Positions 27,985-38,515 of a stretch of DNA of 64,000 nucleotides are shown here, in pieces. The DNA comes from Campylobacter concisus (lineage in GTDB: Bacteria; Campylobacterota; Campylobacteria; Campylobacterales; Campylobacteraceae). Made by a program: the position numbers and the translations under genes. Positions within the stretch are counted from its first letter, which is position 1. Each line of letters starts with the position of its first letter. The stretch spans positions 372,001 through 436,000 of the forward strand of contig NZ_LVLC01000012.1 in assembly GCF_002092855.1 (NCBI RefSeq), written 5' to 3'. The notes below the pieces were generated by a model. That model saw nothing but the letters and a program-made list of their open reading frames with translations. It did not search any database and was not told where the DNA came from.

Positions 27985-28440
27985 TTTTAAATAGGCTTGA
28001 TGCGGAGCTAAATTTTACTATTTCTGTGGAATTTGGTGGGTTTTGGTGAGTGATTTGCTTAAAATATAAATTTATTTACCTGGGGTGACTTCTTGAACTC
28101 GTATATATTTCTATATTTCTACCAAAACGCTTGTGCATTCATAGCTTACATGGTGGCATAGGCATACTACTGCTTTAGGTTTTAGGCAAATCTTTAAAAT
28201 TTCATAAACGAGTAATTTTAGGAGTCGTTTCTTGGTAGCGAATGAAAGTTTAGCAAATTTTAAAATTTATGAGCGAGCATATCACACTTCCAAATTCAGT
28301 GGCAAGTGATAACAGACCTGAATTTGGTAAGTTGCTAATGCGAGTGAGTAAGATTTTAAAATTTGCAAGACTGCTTGATTAAATTTTGTAAAAGAATAAA
28401 TTTAAAGAATACCTATTTATATATAAATTTACTAGAGAGG
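27985..28440. other. Gene-free stretch with inverted repeat
   Basis: No convincing reading frame, tRNA or rRNA was seen in these 456 bases. It holds a perfect 10-base inverted repeat, CCAAATTCAG (28290-28299) and CTGAATTTGG (28318-28327), with an 18-base loop. The sequence also has scattered AAATTTTAAAATTT blocks. It could be a decayed gene, a small RNA, or plain spacer. Confidence 0.4.
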
Positions 28441-28467
28441 ATTTAAGAGCCAAAAAGGCTCTTAAAT
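28441..28467 (-). terminator. Rho-independent terminator of petABC
   Basis: Perfect 11-base arms ATTTAAGAGCC and GGCTCTTAAAT with a five-base loop, directly behind the petC stop codon. On the minus strand the hairpin is AAAAATTT-rich before and has few T after it, but position and symmetry make it a convincing end of the leftward petA-petB-petC unit. Confidence 0.75.
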
Positions 28468-28468
28468 T

Positions 28469-29512
28469 TTAGTGTAGTTCGCTCCAAACTTTGCGTTTCC
28501 AAAGCCAAGCAAAAATTCCTAAGATAAAGAAGTAAATCATGACATAAAGCCCTGTGCTCTCGCGCTCAGCCTTTTTCTTGTCGCCTACTTTTTGGATATA
28601 AGCTACCACATCGTCTTCAGCGGCTTTATTTAAACCAACTCTTGGCATTGCAGTGCCTGGTAACATCTTTTGAGTATCGTTTATAAATTTATGTAAATAC
28701 TCATCGCCTTTTGAACGAATCATCATCGATAGATCAGGTGGGTTTGAGCCCATATAAGTAGCAAGGCTTACTTTGTTGCTAAATGCATATTTTTTGTCAT
28801 ATTTTATATCATGACATCTTTGACATGCATCAGCGAAAACCTTTTCTTCAGTGATCTTATTGTTTGCCTTTTCATAATCAGCAGATACCTTTTTCAAATA
28901 AGCTACTATATCGGCAGTCTCAGCATTTATATCGCCACCAGCACCCATAAATGCGGTCATCGGAAATGGATGCTCGTCGTTAAATTTATGAGTTAGCTTT
29001 AAAGCCATATTTGGATTTTTAATGAGTGCGGCCAAGAATTTATCATCATAAATTTTACCAGCGGTACTAAGATCTGGTGGCACTACCCCAAAGCTTTGAC
29101 TAGCTGTCTCAGCATCCATACTAGCTGGCATACCTGCTGCCTCTATACCGTGGCATCCTGTACATCCTGCTGCTACAAAAGTGTCAGCACCCTTTGTGGC
29201 GTCACCTTTTGTAAGGTCGATAGAGTTAATGTCATTCCAAAATGCTGTATAGTCATCAAGAATTTTTTGTGCTACTTCTACATCTTTTGTAGCCGCGTCT
29301 ATACTTGCCTTATTTCCACTAGCCTTAGCAGTCTCAAGAGCTGCCTTTTTTTGCTCTAAAAAGTGCTTTGCATAGTCAGTATCTTCTTTTGAGAAGTTAT
29401 ACTCAGCATTTGCAGTATGAGGGTGAAGCTTTGTGTGAGCATAAGGCTCGATACCCCAATATAAAACACCTGAAAGAATAACAACAATGGCAAAAATTTT
29501 AAGCTCTTTCAT
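28469..29512 (-). CDS. petC: Cytochrome bc1 complex dihaem cytochrome c subunit
   Basis: 347 residues; N-terminal membrane anchor (about 5-20), two periplasmic cytochrome c domains with CTGCHG near residue 116 and CQRCHD near residue 230, and a C-terminal transmembrane helix (YVMIYFFILGIFAWLWKRK). Two haem c sites in place of the usual single-haem c1 are characteristic of epsilonproteobacterial PetC. It passes electrons from the Rieske centre to soluble cytochrome c. A helical, Ala/Lys-rich stretch (35-90) lies before the first haem. 2 bp after petB. Confidence 0.93.
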   Translation of the reverse strand: MKELKIFAIVVILSGVLYWGIEPYAHTKLHPHTANAEYNFSKEDTDYAKHFLEQKKAALETAKASGNKASIDAATKDVEVAQKILDDYTAFWNDINSIDLTKGDATKGADTFVAAGCTGCHGIEAAGMPASMDAETASQSFGVVPPDLSTAGKIYDDKFLAALIKNPNMALKLTHKFNDEHPFPMTAFMGAGGDINAETADIVAYLKKVSADYEKANNKITEEKVFADACQRCHDIKYDKKYAFSNKVSLATYMGSNPPDLSMMIRSKGDEYLHKFINDTQKMLPGTAMPRVGLNKAAEDDVVAYIQKVGDKKKAERESTGLYVMIYFFILGIFAWLWKRKVWSELH

Positions 29513-29514
29513 AA

Positions 29515-30759
29515 TTAGCCCCTCTTTCTTTCAAGTATTGTTATAACTGGCAACGCAATTATAAATAAGAACAAGAACAGCAATGATGAATAAAATCCTA
29601 TCCAGTCATTATAACCACCTGTTGGGAGTTTGCCATATATAGATAAAACGATAAGATCGACAACTAAGACCCAAAACCATATAAAAAATAGTGGTCTTTT
29701 GTGAGCTGGAGCTACAAGGTCGCTTCTATCAAGAAGAGGTATAAGCATAAATGCAACACCTGCAAACGCAAACGCGATAAGACCGATGTTATAAGCTGAA
29801 ATTCCAGCTATATCAAAGAAGAAGCCACGTAAAATTTCATATTGCCACAAGAAATACCACTCTGGATAGATATGTGGTGGGGTTTTTAGTGGATTTGCTG
29901 GCTCAAAGTTGATAGGATCCATTGCAAAGTTAAAGTGATAGCAAACAAGATAAATGACAAATATCATAAAGAATGATACATACATAAAGTCTTTTGCTAA
30001 AAATCCTGGCCAAAATGGTATAACTTTAGATTTCGCTCTATCGCCGTGTAAATACTCTTGTGCCTCTACTTCAAAGTCGATATCTTCGCTTGTTAGGTTA
30101 TTAACATGCGGAACTCTTAAAGAGTAGAAGTGAATAACCAAAACAGCTATCGTTACAAGTGGCAATAAACAAACATGAAGCATAAAAAATCTAGTAAGTG
30201 TTGAGTCGCCAACTGCATAATCGCCTCTAATCCACTCAACTAAAGCATCGCCAATAACTGGTACACCACCAAAAAGCTGAGTGATAACAGTTGCTGCCCA
30301 GTAGCTCATCTGTCCCCATGGGAGCATATAACCACTAAATGCTTCCGCTGAAAAACAGATAAATAGCACCATACCACTTATCCATATGACCTCTCTGCCT
30401 CTTTTGTATGAACCATAGTAAAGTCCAGTAAGCAAGTGAATATACATAATAAGAAATATCGTAGAAGCTGAAACTGCGTGAATATGACGCCAAAGCCAGC
30501 CATACTCGACCTCTTGCATGATAGTATAATTTACACTATCAAATGCTAAATTTACATCTGGTTTGTAATACATTAAAAGTAAAAAACCAGTAACGATTAA
30601 GAGCATAAAAAGCGTTGTTAAAATAACGCCCATTGCCCAAAGGAAATTTATATTTTTTGGAATCCAGTATTCGCTAACTAGAACCTTCATAAGTTTTGTA
30701 AAAGCTAGGCGTTGATCAAGCCAGTCAATAACGCCAGTTGATTTATGAGCTAAAGACAT
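29515..30759 (-). CDS. petB: Cytochrome b of bc1 complex
   Basis: 414 residues, eight or nine transmembrane helices in one full-length cytochrome b. The haem histidines lie in WRHIHAVSAS/YIHLL and MLHVCLLP/VIHFYSLRV, and the quinol-site PEWY motif is intact (IYPEWYFLW). It oxidises menaquinol in this group and drives proton release. 10 bp after petA, 2 bp before petC. Confidence 0.96.
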   Translation of the reverse strand: MSLAHKSTGVIDWLDQRLAFTKLMKVLVSEYWIPKNINFLWAMGVILTTLFMLLIVTGFLLLMYYKPDVNLAFDSVNYTIMQEVEYGWLWRHIHAVSASTIFLIMYIHLLTGLYYGSYKRGREVIWISGMVLFICFSAEAFSGYMLPWGQMSYWAATVITQLFGGVPVIGDALVEWIRGDYAVGDSTLTRFFMLHVCLLPLVTIAVLVIHFYSLRVPHVNNLTSEDIDFEVEAQEYLHGDRAKSKVIPFWPGFLAKDFMYVSFFMIFVIYLVCYHFNFAMDPINFEPANPLKTPPHIYPEWYFLWQYEILRGFFFDIAGISAYNIGLIAFAFAGVAFMLIPLLDRSDLVAPAHKRPLFFIWFWVLVVDLIVLSIYGKLPTGGYNDWIGFYSSLLFLFLFIIALPVITILERKRG

Positions 30760-30769
30760 TGCTATCCTC

Positions 30770-31273
30770 CTAAGCTTTTGCTACTAATTTTTCGTATTCT
30801 GGGCTTGTTTCGCCTAGAACTAGCTTGGTTCCATCGATCTTAAATGGTGGTATATCAAGTGGTCTTGGAGGAGGTCCGTATGTTTGCATTCCGTCGGCAT
30901 TAAATTCGCCGCCATGACAGGCACATACAAACATTTGTTTGCTTGCTTTATACTCAGGTATACAGCCAAGATGCGTGCAAAGTCCGATAAGAACTACGTA
31001 TCTAGCATCCCCTACGACAACATCTCTTTTGTCATTTTTAGCCATATCAGGACTTTTTTTAAGGATGAAAATAGGCTTTTTACGCCATTCAACCTGCCTC
31101 ATTTCTCCATCTTTGATCGGACTTAGATCAACTGTTGTAAAACCAGCAGCTTTTACGCTTGGAAGCGGATCCCAAGTCTTTTTAACAGCCACTAGTGACA
31201 TAGCGCCGCCGACAGCTGCCACAGCACCAAACGCAAGGCCGATAAAGCTACGTCTTTCTTGCTTTACTGACAT
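30770..31273 (-). CDS. petA: Rieske iron-sulfur subunit of bc1 complex
   Basis: 167 residues. A twin-arginine export signal is visible (QERRSFIG followed by a hydrophobic, Gly/Ala-rich stretch), then the Rieske domain with both cluster loops, CTHLGC and CACHGG, with GPPPRPLDIPPF as the Pro loop. The [2Fe-2S] centre takes one electron from menaquinol and passes it to PetC. First gene of petABC; 174-bp spacer to mnmG upstream. Confidence 0.95.
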   Translation of the reverse strand: MSVKQERRSFIGLAFGAVAAVGGAMSLVAVKKTWDPLPSVKAAGFTTVDLSPIKDGEMRQVEWRKKPIFILKKSPDMAKNDKRDVVVGDARYVVLIGLCTHLGCIPEYKASKQMFVCACHGGEFNADGMQTYGPPPRPLDIPPFKIDGTKLVLGETSPEYEKLVAKA

Positions 31274-31447
31274 TAAATTCCTTTCTATAAATAAATTCTT
31301 AACGATTATACTCTCAAAAAATTAAAAAAGTATAATTTCTAAATATAATCTGCAAAAATAATGTTGATTTTAACTTACACGTAAATCTTGATTCTAAGAT
31401 AAAAATTTTAAGCTTTATGGCTTTTTGAACTAAACCAAAAATCAAAA

Positions 31448-33313
31448 TCAGCCAAGCTTTTTCTCATTCATCTTTATATAAATATGTAAGATATCAATCG
31501 CAGCTGGCGTGATACCTGAAATTTCACTCGCAGCAAAAAGTGTAGGCGGAGCAAATTTCTCAAGTTTTTCGACTACTTCATTACTAAGACCACTCACACT
31601 TCTAAAGTCAAAATTTTCAGGAATTTTCACATCCATCATATCTTTCATTTTTTCTATCTGATTTTTTTGCTCATTTATGTAGTGCTGATACTTGCACTCG
31701 GTTAAAATTTGATCCACACTCGAATCATCTAAATTTGCAAATTTCTGATCAAGCTTTCTTAGTTTCTCAGCCGTAAAGCTCTTGCGTGCAACAATCTTTT
31801 GAAGGCTCACATTTTGACTGATCGGCTCTTCATCAAGGCTAGCTAAAAGCTCTAAATTTTGCTTGCTCGGCGTAATTTGAGTATTGTTAAGGTAAGCAAG
31901 CCCATCTTTTAAATTTTGCCTGATAGCTTCAATTTCATTAAAAGTCTCATCATCAAGAAGCCCAAGCTCATGGCCATATCCGCCAAGCCTTAAAATGGCA
32001 TTTTCCTCACGCAAAAGCAAGCGGTACTCCGCCCTACTCGTAAACATCCTATATGGCTCTTTTGTCCCTTTTGTGACAAGATCATCGATCAAAACACCGA
32101 TATACGCCTCATCGCGGCGCAAGACAAGTGGCTCTTTATTATCAAGTGAAAGCGCTGCATTTATGCCAGCCATTAGCCCTTGAGCGCCGGCCTCCTCGTA
32201 TCCAGTCGTGCCGTTGATCTGCCCTGCCAAGTATAGCCCTTTTACCTTTTTGGTCTCTAAGCTATGTTTTAACTGCGTTGGCTCGATGTAGTCGTACTCG
32301 ATAGCGTATCCGTGCCTTACTATTTTGGCGTTTTCAAAGCCCTTTACAGAGCGGAGCATCTGCACTTGCACCTCATAAGGCAGGCTCGTTGAAAAGCCGT
32401 TTATGTAGTACTCTGTCGCTTCAAGGGTCTGAGGCTCGATGAAAAGGTGGTGTCTGTCGCGGTCGCCAAAGCGGTTTATCTTATCCTCGATACTAGGGCA
32501 ATATCTTGGTCCGATACCCTCGATCTGACCTGTAAAAAGTGGCGCTTTGTCGAAATTTGAGCGGATTATCTCATGCGTGGTTTCGTTTGTATAGGCGATG
32601 TAGCATGGCAGCTGCGTTGGGGAAAAATTTTTAGTTCTAAAGCTAAACGCAACTGGTTTTGCGTCACCATCTTGCTTTTCTAAAATTTCAAAATTTATAG
32701 TTTTTGCATCGATCCTTGGGCATGTTCCAGTCTTTAGCCTGCCTAAATTTAGCCCAAGCTCTCTTAGACTGCCACTTAGATCCTTTGCACTTAGCTCGCC
32801 CACACGGCCAGCTTCTAGCTTGTTAAATCCAACGTGGATTAGCCCGTTTAAAAATGTACCAGTTGTAATTATCACTTTTTTTGCGTTATAGATGTTATTT
32901 AGGTGGGTTTTAACGCCAGTTACTTCGCCATTTTGGCTTAAAATTTCAGTGGCGATCTCTTGAGAAATTTCTAAATTTGGCGTATTTAAAAGCAAATTTC
33001 TCATATAAACTCTATATCTATCCATATCGATCTGAGCGCGGCTACCACGTACTGCTGGACCTTTGCTCTCATTTAGTACGCGAAACTGGATACCAACAGC
33101 ATCAGTCGTAAGCCCCATTTGGCCACCAAGTGCATCGATCTCTTTTACAAGATGTCCCTTCGCAAGGCCTCCGATAGCTGGATTACAGCTTGCAGCGCCT
33201 ATTTGCTCGGCTAAGATCGTGATAAGTAAAGTTTGTTTGCCCATTCTAGCAGCCGCAAGACTTGCCTCAATGCCTGCATGTCCGCCGCCAATGACGATTA
33301 TTTCATAGTTCAT
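31448..33313 (-). CDS. mnmG: tRNA uridine 5-carboxymethylaminomethyl modification enzyme
   Basis: 621 residues. FAD-binding protein that, with MnmE, modifies the wobble uridine of several tRNAs. Features: the dinucleotide loop [10 protein letters not shown] at the N-terminus, [31 protein letters not shown], the [17 protein letters not shown] motif with its catalytic cysteine, and the HLFIEPQT segment; the C-terminal helical domain ends [10 protein letters not shown]. Length is normal. Separate from petABC by 174 bp. Confidence 0.96.
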   Translation of the reverse strand: MNYEIIVIGGGHAGIEASLAAARMGKQTLLITILAEQIGAASCNPAIGGLAKGHLVKEIDALGGQMGLTTDAVGIQFRVLNESKGPAVRGSRAQIDMDRYRVYMRNLLLNTPNLEISQEIATEILSQNGEVTGVKTHLNNIYNAKKVIITTGTFLNGLIHVGFNKLEAGRVGELSAKDLSGSLRELGLNLGRLKTGTCPRIDAKTINFEILEKQDGDAKPVAFSFRTKNFSPTQLPCYIAYTNETTHEIIRSNFDKAPLFTGQIEGIGPRYCPSIEDKINRFGDRDRHHLFIEPQTLEATEYYINGFSTSLPYEVQVQMLRSVKGFENAKIVRHGYAIEYDYIEPTQLKHSLETKKVKGLYLAGQINGTTGYEEAGAQGLMAGINAALSLDNKEPLVLRRDEAYIGVLIDDLVTKGTKEPYRMFTSRAEYRLLLREENAILRLGGYGHELGLLDDETFNEIEAIRQNLKDGLAYLNNTQITPSKQNLELLASLDEEPISQNVSLQKIVARKSFTAEKLRKLDQKFANLDDSSVDQILTECKYQHYINEQKNQIEKMKDMMDVKIPENFDFRSVSGLSNEVVEKLEKFAPPTLFAASEISGITPAAIDILHIYIKMNEKKLG

Positions 33314-33481
33314 GATAAATTTTTCCTATTTTTTGATTGCGTGATTTTATCCAAAAGCATATAAAATTTAAATTTTTTAAAAATTTTTATTGCCAAATTT
33401 AATGTAGAGTTTTTTATTAATAATATTTTAAATATTTTGCTGTTAGATTTACAAAATTTTTAAAATCACAAAGGTATTTCT

Positions 33482-36400
33482 ATGATGAGTTTATTAAAAG
33501 TTGCTGGCTTTTTGCCCTACCTTGCGATCGCATTTTTAAATGCAAGCGTCGATCTAGCACACAAAATCACCATACAAAATGTTCTTTTAAAAACATACGA
33601 TGGCGACATACTTTTTATCTTAACAGCCGTCATAAACGCAATGATCTTGCTACCATTTATCTTTTTATTTTCGCCCTCAAGTTTTATAAACGATAAATTC
33701 GCAAAAATAAAGGTTATAAGAATTTGTGCCATTTTTGGCGTTATTATCAGCGTCGCGGTGCTTTTTAGCTATCTTGCGGGCGCTTTTGGCGTAGCTTTTG
33801 CACTCACACTCATACTAGCCGCTCAAAGTGCGATCTACTCACCAGCAAAATACGGCATCATCAAAGCTCTAGTCGGTCCTGAGCGCCTTGGCACAGCAAA
33901 TGGCATTATTCAAGCGCTCACCATCGTAGCGATACTTGTTAGCTCATTTTTATTTTCATTTATATTTGAAAATTTATACATCCAAGGCGAAAATTCAGAA
34001 GAAATTTTAAAAAGCGTCTATCCTATTGGCATCTTTTTAGTCGTATTTAGCGCACTTGAAGCATATTTCGCCTATAAGTTACCTTGCATCGATGAAAAAG
34101 ACGAAACAAACGAAAATTTTGATATTAAAAAATATATTCGCCTTAGCTATTTAAGAGAAAATTTAAAAGAAGTAAGGTCAGATAAAAATATCTGGCTAAG
34201 TATCGCTGGGCTTAGTATATTTTGGGGAATTTCTCAGATCATCATCGCAGCTTTCCCAGCTCATTACAAAGCCGTTTTTAACGACGACAGCTCGCTAGCG
34301 GTGCAAGCAATTCTAGCAGCAAGCGCCATAGGCATCGCATTTGGCTCATACGTGGCTGGCTCTATGTCAAAGCTTCACATCGAGCTTGGTATCGTGCCGA
34401 TGGGTGCTATTGGTATATTTTTCTCGCTATTATTTTTCGCATTTGGCTCAAGCATCGGCGTAGTAAGCCTTAGCTCATTTGCATTTGGCTTTTTTGGTGG
34501 AATTTTTATAGTACCGCTAAATGCGATGATCCAGTACTTTGCCCCGCAAAAGACCACCGGCAAGATAATGGCGGCAAACAACTTCTTACAAAACGTCTCA
34601 ATGCTACTTTTTTTAGCCATTGGCATAGGCTTAGTATATTTTGAAATTTCAACCACTGGGCTCTTTGTCTTTACAGCGCTTGTTTGCTTAATTGGCAGCT
34701 TCTACGCCATTTTGCAGCTTCCGCACCTTTTTACAAGGCTACTTTTACTGCCATTTTTAAAGACAAAGTACCGATTTTTTGTTGAAGGACTTCAAAATTT
34801 ACCACAAAGTGGCGGCGCGCTACTTCTTGGCAATCACATCAGCTGGATCGACTGGCTCGTGCTTCAAGCTGCAAGCCCGAGGGGTATAAGATTTGTAATG
34901 TATAGAACGATCTATAACAAATGGTATCTAAAGCAAATTTTTAAATTTTTTAAAGTGATCCCAATAGGCGCAGGGGCAAGCAAAGAGTCGATCGAGCTAG
35001 TTAGAGAGTGCCTAAAAAATGGCGAAGTGGTCGCACTTTTCCCAGAGGGTCACATCAGCTACAACGGCCAGATAAATGAATTTCAAAAGGGCTTTGAGCT
35101 TATCATAAGAGACCTAGAAGAAATTTGCATCGTGCCATTTTACCTTCGTGGCCTTTGGGGTTCAAGCTTTTCAAGAGCTAGTAAATTTTACAAAGATCTC
35201 ACTTCTAAAAACGGCAGACGCGACATCATCGTCGCCTTTGGCAAGCCAATAACTACATTTATAAACGCTGCAAAGATGAAGCAAAAGGTGCTTGAGCTTA
35301 GCTTTTCATCGTGGGAGAGCTTTATCTCAAGGCAAAAACCACTAACAAGTGAATGGTTAAATAACGCAAAAGAGGATAAATTTAAAGAGTGCATGAGCGA
35401 CAGCACTGGGTTAAATTTAAGCAACTTGAAATTTATAACAGCCGTTTTAGTCTTTATCAAAATTTTCAAACGAGAGCTAAAAGATGAGAAAAATATAGGC
35501 ATCTTGCTACCTAGCTCAAGTATCGCAGCAATAGTAAATATGGCGCTTCTTGCCATGGGCAAAGTGAGCGTAAATTTAAACTACACACTAAATGAGACCT
35601 CGCTAAATCACGCCCTAAGAAAGGCAGATATAAATACAGTCATCACCTCTAGCAAATTTCTTGAAAAACTAGCACTTAAGGGCTTTGATCTAAAAGATGC
35701 GATGAGCGAAAAGGCTAAATTTGCAGAAGATCTCTCAGCTAGCATCTCAAAAAAAGAGAAATTTTTAGCGCTTTTAACTGCGTTTTTTGCTCCAGCTTGG
35801 CTTATTAAACTTTGCTATTTTAGGCCAGTGAGCTTAGAGGATACGGCTACTATTTTATTTAGTAGTGGCAGCGAGGGCGAGCCAAAAGGCATCGAGCTAA
35901 GCCATAAAAATTTACTTGCAAACATTAAGCAAATAAGCGAACTTTTAAATTTCAAAAAAGATGATGTGATCTTAAACTCACTCCCTATTTTTCACTCATT
36001 TGGACTAACGGTCACCACGCTCATGCCACTTTGCGAGGGCATAAAAATGGTAAGCGTGCCTGATCCAACAGATGGAGCGACTATCGGCAAAATGGCGGCA
36101 AGACACAGCGCTAGCATCATCTTTGGCACCTCGACCTTCTTTAGGCTCTACACCAGAAACAAAAAGCTTCATCCGCTAATGTTTCAAAGTGCCAGAATGG
36201 TCGTAGCTGGGGCTGAAAAGCTAAAACCTGAGATAAAAGACGAGTTTAGGCTCAAATTTGGCATAGAAATTTATGAAGGATACGGCGCAACCGAAACGGC
36301 ACCAGTAGCTGCTGTAAATATGCCAAATATCCTAGAAAAAGAGAGCCTAAAAGAGCTTACATTTAATAGACCTGGAAGCGTTGGCATGCCTCTGCCTGGC

Positions 36401-36934
36401 ACTATCATAAAAATAATCGACCCTGAGACTCTTGAAGAGCTAGAAACTGGTGAGGACGGACTCATAGTGATCGGCGGATCGCAGGTGATGAAGGGCTATC
36501 TAAACGATGAAGCTAAAACAAATGATGTCATCACGTATATAGACAGCGTAAGATACTATAAAACTGGCGATAAAGGCCACATAGATGAAAACGGCTTTGT
36601 ATTTATCGTCGATAGGTATTCAAGATTTGCCAAGATAGGCGGCGAGATGATAAGCCTTGGAAGCGTCGAAGAAGAGCTTGCAAAGGTGCTTGGAAATGAC
36701 GTTGTCTTTAGCAGTGCAAACGTACCAGATAGCAAAAAGGGGGAAGCGATCGCGCTTTTGGTAAAAAGCGGCACAGAGCCTGAGAATATCGAGCAAATTT
36801 TAAAAGAGAGCAACTTAGCTCCGATAATGATGCCAAGCTATATATTTATCGTTGATGATATCCCAACGCTTGCAAGCGGCAAGGTTGATTTTAAGGGGGT
36901 AAAAGCTCTAGCGGTCTCACTTTTAGCGGAGTGA
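33482..36934 (+). CDS. aas: LplT-like transporter / acyltransferase / acyl-ACP synthetase fusion
   Basis: 1150 residues in three parts. Residues 1-410 form a 12-helix MFS transporter like LplT (lysophospholipid flippase). Residues about 425-615 are a PlsC-type acyltransferase with the HX4D motif in GNHISWIDWL and FPEGHIS. Residues about 650-1150 are an AMP-forming synthetase with SSGSEGEPKGIELSHKN, YGATETAPV and YKTGDKGHID. E. coli has LplT and Aas as two proteins; here transport, acyl activation and re-acylation of lysophospholipid are joined. The ribosome site lies just before ATGATG. It is followed by the broken ABC transporter cluster 144 bp on. Confidence 0.92.
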   Translation: MMSLLKVAGFLPYLAIAFLNASVDLAHKITIQNVLLKTYDGDILFILTAVINAMILLPFIFLFSPSSFINDKFAKIKVIRICAIFGVIISVAVLFSYLAGAFGVAFALTLILAAQSAIYSPAKYGIIKALVGPERLGTANGIIQALTIVAILVSSFLFSFIFENLYIQGENSEEILKSVYPIGIFLVVFSALEAYFAYKLPCIDEKDETNENFDIKKYIRLSYLRENLKEVRSDKNIWLSIAGLSIFWGISQIIIAAFPAHYKAVFNDDSSLAVQAILAASAIGIAFGSYVAGSMSKLHIELGIVPMGAIGIFFSLLFFAFGSSIGVVSLSSFAFGFFGGIFIVPLNAMIQYFAPQKTTGKIMAANNFLQNVSMLLFLAIGIGLVYFEISTTGLFVFTALVCLIGSFYAILQLPHLFTRLLLLPFLKTKYRFFVEGLQNLPQSGGALLLGNHISWIDWLVLQAASPRGIRFVMYRTIYNKWYLKQIFKFFKVIPIGAGASKESIELVRECLKNGEVVALFPEGHISYNGQINEFQKGFELIIRDLEEICIVPFYLRGLWGSSFSRASKFYKDLTSKNGRRDIIVAFGKPITTFINAAKMKQKVLELSFSSWESFISRQKPLTSEWLNNAKEDKFKECMSDSTGLNLSNLKFITAVLVFIKIFKRELKDEKNIGILLPSSSIAAIVNMALLAMGKVSVNLNYTLNETSLNHALRKADINTVITSSKFLEKLALKGFDLKDAMSEKAKFAEDLSASISKKEKFLALLTAFFAPAWLIKLCYFRPVSLEDTATILFSSGSEGEPKGIELSHKNLLANIKQISELLNFKKDDVILNSLPIFHSFGLTVTTLMPLCEGIKMVSVPDPTDGATIGKMAARHSASIIFGTSTFFRLYTRNKKLHPLMFQSARMVVAGAEKLKPEIKDEFRLKFGIEIYEGYGATETAPVAAVNMPNILEKESLKELTFNRPGSVGMPLPGTIIKIIDPETLEELETGEDGLIVIGGSQVMKGYLNDEAKTNDVITYIDSVRYYKTGDKGHIDENGFVFIVDRYSRFAKIGGEMISLGSVEEELAKVLGNDVVFSSANVPDSKKGEAIALLVKSGTEPENIEQILKESNLAPIMMPSYIFIVDDIPTLASGKVDFKGVKALAVSLLAE

Positions 36935-37078
36935 GACGCCGCCCTTTTATTTTTGTGATAAAATAGCGCCAAAATATTACCTAGGTCGCAGTTGTGACTA
37001 ACATTTGCATAAATCTTAAATTTATCTTTTTTTGCAAATTCCGTTATTGATTTTATTTTTCTTAATAAGGAGTTTTGT

Positions 37079-37859
37079 ATGAAATTTTCTAGTGCTTTTA
37101 AATTTGGTGCGCTCTGCGTAGTTGGCTGTTTGCTCTCTTTAAATTCTGCCTTAGCAAATTCTTACGAGCAGATCAAAAAAGATGGCGTCATAAGGATAGC
37201 AACAGAAGGCGTTTATTCGCCATTTTCATTTCACAATGAAAAAGATGAGCTAATGGGCTATGACGTGGAGATAGCAAGAGCCGTGGCTAAAAAAACTAGG
37301 CGTAAAGCTAAAATTTATCGAAGCTTCATGGGACGCGATGCTTGCTGCATTTGACGCTGGCAAAGCAGACGTTGTTTTTAACCAAGTTAGCATAAACGAA
37401 GATAGAAAGAAAAAGTATGATATGAGCGTGCCTTACACCATGCCATATCCTGTAATTGTCGTGCATAAAGATAATAACGATATCAAAAGTTTTGCTGATC
37501 TAAAGGGCAAAAAAAGCGTGCACTCTGCAACTAGCAACTGGGCAGCGATAGCTGAGAAAAATGGCGCAACAGTAGTCGTGGCTGATGGCTTTAGCAAAGG
37601 CGTGGAGCTTATCATCTCAAAAAGAGCTGACGATACGATAAATGACAATGTCACATTTTTTGACTACATCAAACAACGCCCAAATGCACCGCTAAAGATC
37701 GCATATACTAGTAATGAGCCGATGCCAACAGCTGCACTTCTTAAAAAAGGCAACACCGAGCTACTAGAAGCGATAAACAAAGCGCTTGATGAGCTAAAAG
37801 CCGAAGGTAAGATAAGCGAAATTTCGATGAAATATTTTGGAAAAGATATTTCAAAATAA
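37079..37859 (+). pseudogene. Amino-acid ABC binding protein, copy 1, frameshifted
   Basis: Family 3 solute-binding protein with signal peptide (about residues 1-25), start KDGVIRIATEGVYSPFSF. At 37289-37295 there are seven A where reading of the homologous stretch needs six: with one A removed the frame continues as VAKKLGVKLKFIEASWDAMLAAFDAGK and goes on to the end at 37859. As it stands, translation stops at 37354 after 91 residues. The rest of the gene is intact (256 residues if restored, normal length). This may be slipped-strand phase variation, true decay, or a sequencing error. Confidence 0.85.
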
Positions 37860-38264
37860 ATGATCAAAATGAAATTTACAAATTTATTAAAAGTAGTAGC
37901 CGTGCTTGCAATGGCTCTAAATTTGCAAGCAAAAACTATAAAAGATGGCGTGCTAACAGTAGCAACTGAAGGCACTTACGCACCTTTTACATTTTATAAT
38001 GACAAAAATGAGCTAGTAGGATATGACGTAGATATCGCAAGAGCAGTAGCGCAAAAGTTAAATTTAAAAGTTGAGTTTCTAACAGCTCCATGGGACGCGA
38101 TGCTAGCTGCATTTGACGCTGGCAAAGCAGACGTTGTGTTTAACCAAGTAAGCATAAACGAAGATAGAAATTCTAATGAAATAATCAATCTTATGAGAGT
38201 AGGTTATCCAGGACAATATCCAGAAGAGCTATATGGAGTTAATTCTATGTTAGAGTAATTACCT

Positions 38265-38387
38265 ATGCTTGGAGTTGAGGTTATCTATGAAGAGATAACT
38301 AAGGATTTAGCAAATAGATTTCTAGATGAAGCAAAAAAACATAAGATTATCTATAATGGCAAGATAGTTACACTACAAAAGTTTTAA
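38265..38387 (+). pseudogene. Short gene remnant in insert
   Basis: A 40-codon open stretch (MLGVEVIYEEITKDLANRF onward, ending VTLQKF) directly in frame with the cut binding protein. The bases after its stop, read in another frame, give a continuous helical tail (SRKGVGRAYEIENIYN to NESER), so this looks like the broken end of a larger foreign gene. No ribosome site. Family unknown. Confidence 0.35.
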
Positions 38388-38515
38388 ACTCAAGAAAAGG
38401 TGTAGGCAGAGCTTATGAGATAGAAAATATCTACAATACTCTAATAAAAGTAGCAAAAAGAGACAATGAATCAGAAAGATAAAACTAAAATCACAAGAGA
38501 AATAAGGAGAGTAAA

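Noticed and set aside
28290..28327. tRNA or CRISPR repeat in the gap after the small helical gene
   Set aside because: No cloverleaf or CCA-like end and only one inverted repeat, without spaced copies.
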